DNA from: Planctomycetia bacterium
Lineage (GTDB): Bacteria > Planctomycetota > Planctomycetia > Pirellulales > UBA1268
Reading direction: 5' to 3'
DNA: 6,014 nucleotides
Assembly: GCA_009926295.1 (NCBI GenBank)
Contig: RFPF01000190.1
Coordinates: 1-6,014 of the forward strand
A model generated the notes under the pieces. The model was given only the letters and a program-made list of their open reading frames with translations. It was not told the DNA's origin and made no database searches. Below are positions 4,875-6,014 of this stretch, one piece after another. The translations under genes and the position numbers were made by a program. The stretch's first letter is position 1. Every line of letters starts with the position of its first letter.

Positions 4875-6014
4875 CTAGTAGGCAAGGCCTGCACGGAGCA
4901 TCAACGTGTTGCTGAGGTTCTGGTACTGCGGCGGTCCGTCCACGAAGAACAGCTGGCGGGCGAACACGTAGCCCACTTCGAAGCTGCCGGCGAGGCCGGT
5001 GGGCGTCTGCGGCACGAACTCCGTGCCGAGCGAGATGCGGACGTCGTTGTAGTCGAACGGTGAGATCTGGCCGCTCTGGCGTCGAAACGTCCAGGCCCCG
5101 CCACCGTACTCACCCGCCGCGAATCCCCACACCGAGTGCTTGCCGAGCTGGGTGAAGCGGCGGGACGCCTTGGGCGCGGGAAAGAAGATGTCGTATCGCG
5201 AGTTGGCGTCGGGCGTCCACGTGATGCCCACCGCCGGCAGGATCTTCACGAGGTTGCGGTCGAGGTAGACGATGCCCGCCTTGCCGACCATCGTCGGTGT
5301 CAGCTGCACGGTGCCGATCGCGCGGCCCATGATGCGCCAGCTCTGGGTCACGAACACGTTCCAGTTCGTGAAGATGCCGACCCGCAGGCCGAGCTCCGCG
5401 CCGAAGACGGGCGTGAGCTGCGGGTTCCACGCCCCGTCGAGGAACACGTCGTAGGTGTTGGGCGGCAGGTCCGCGAGCATCGTGGACGTGGTCTGCGGGC
5501 CGTCCCAGAGCTGCAGGCCGAAGCCCGGCGTGATGAGCAGCGGCGCGTGGTTCAGGTTCACCTGCGAGTTGTGGAAGAAGGGAACGGCGAAGGTGGCGGA
5601 CGTATCGAGCTCGTTGACGCCGACGTTCGTGCCCTGGCCGTTGCCGAAGAGATAGGCCCAGCTGCCCCGCGCACCCTGGTAGAGCCGCATCGTCTGCTGG
5701 AACGTGGAGTTCTGCTGTGGATAGCCCGGGGGGAAGAGCGAGTTGGGCGCGCCTGCGGGAGCCTGCGTGGGCACGATCGACGGAGCCGCCGGAGAGTACC
5801 CCGGGTAGCCGGGCTGACCGGTGATCGCGCTCGGCGACTGGGCCGGCGCCCACGTTCCCGCCGACGGCGTCGCGGGAAACACCTGGGACGCCTGTGGCGC
5901 GTACGGATCCCAGGCGGGCGGGGGTGGCGAGAGCGGCGCCTGTGCGAGGCGGTCGAGCGACGACGACGCGGGGGGCGGCAGGTACGCCGTCTGCGCGGCG
6001 GCCCACGATCCTGC
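4875..6014 (-). CDS. Predicted outer-membrane beta-barrel protein (uncharacterised, copy B; 5' end outside window)
   Basis: The frame is open from the right edge to the TAG at 4875-4877: 379 residues with no in-frame ATG, so the true start and signal peptide probably lie beyond 6014. A GTG at 5882 could be called as a start but cuts through a continuous proline-rich region (LPPPASSSLDRLAQAPLSPP, then WDPYAPQASQVFPATPSAG). Visible residues 1-105 are Pro/Ala/Gln/Gly/Tyr-rich low complexity, likely a flexible periplasmic linker. The rest is barrel-like: HAPLLITPGFGLQLWDGP (about 156-173), AGIVYLDRNLVKILPAVG (246-263), WTPDANSRYDIFFPAPK (266-282), FAAGEYGGGAW (298-308), FEVGYVFARQLFF (345-357), and a terminal LMLRAGLAY with an aromatic last residue. 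Copy A lies downstream on the same strand in the same reading frame, 117 bases on. Both are probably outer-membrane proteins from an ancient duplication. Function unknown; the DUF6268-type family is a guess to test. Confidence 0.85.
   Translation of the reverse strand, partial: AGSWAAAQTAYLPPPASSSLDRLAQAPLSPPPPAWDPYAPQASQVFPATPSAGTWAPAQSPSAITGQPGYPGYSPAAPSIVPTQAPAGAPNSLFPPGYPQQNSTFQQTMRLYQGARGSWAYLFGNGQGTNVGVNELDTSATFAVPFFHNSQVNLNHAPLLITPGFGLQLWDGPQTTSTMLADLPPNTYDVFLDGAWNPQLTPVFGAELGLRVGIFTNWNVFVTQSWRIMGRAIGTVQLTPTMVGKAGIVYLDRNLVKILPAVGITWTPDANSRYDIFFPAPKASRRFTQLGKHSVWGFAAGEYGGGAWTFRRQSGQISPFDYNDVRISLGTEFVPQTPTGLAGSFEVGYVFARQLFFVDGPPQYQNLSNTLMLRAGLAY

Noticed and set aside
3561..5063. A 500-codon open frame on the + strand opposite both barrel genes
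   Set aside because: It is antisense to two paralogous proteins with clear signal peptide and barrel features. Its product is Arg/Glu/Val/His-rich with no recognisable domain, as expected for a GC-rich shadow frame.

Overview
The window is GC-rich DNA from a bacterium that is most likely a planctomycete, or a close member of the PVC group. This is an inference from three things: the pairing of sulfatases with a Tat-exported Gfo/Idh/MocA-type oxidoreductase, the beta-barrel-like proteins with proline-rich N-terminal regions, and long spurious antisense reading frames of the kind high GC produces. No RNA gene, insertion sequence, CRISPR array or phage gene was found.

Left part (1-2027). The last 42 codons of a + strand gene, probably a sulfatase, end at 129. 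Twelve bases on lies the convergent stop of a full-length - strand sulfatase running 1942 to 142. Its signal peptide, Cys-type active-site signature and metal-ligand motifs are all visible. The reading frame breaks near 445: the family-like C-terminal region continues in another frame. The gene is therefore either a frameshifted allele or carries a sequencing error. The 85-base gap to the next gene holds divergent promoters.

Middle (2028-3536). A complete Gfo/Idh/MocA-family oxidoreductase with a twin-arginine signal peptide is read on the + strand, divergent from the sulfatase. Together these genes look like part of a sulfated-polysaccharide use locus: sulfatases remove sulfate esters outside the cytoplasm and the oxidoreductase may modify released sugars.

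Right part (3537-6014). Two tandem - strand genes encode related proteins of the outer-membrane beta-barrel type. The upstream one runs off the right edge. They share several aligned motifs and end in -RAG-x-x-Y, so they look like an old tandem duplication. The gap between them (4758-4874) and the convergent gap after the oxidoreductase (3537-3659) are packed with hairpins, several carrying a single-base bulge. These are the most unusual non-coding structures here.

I see no clearly new biological system. The points worth a second look are the sulfatase frameshift, the paired uncharacterised barrel proteins and the hairpin clusters.
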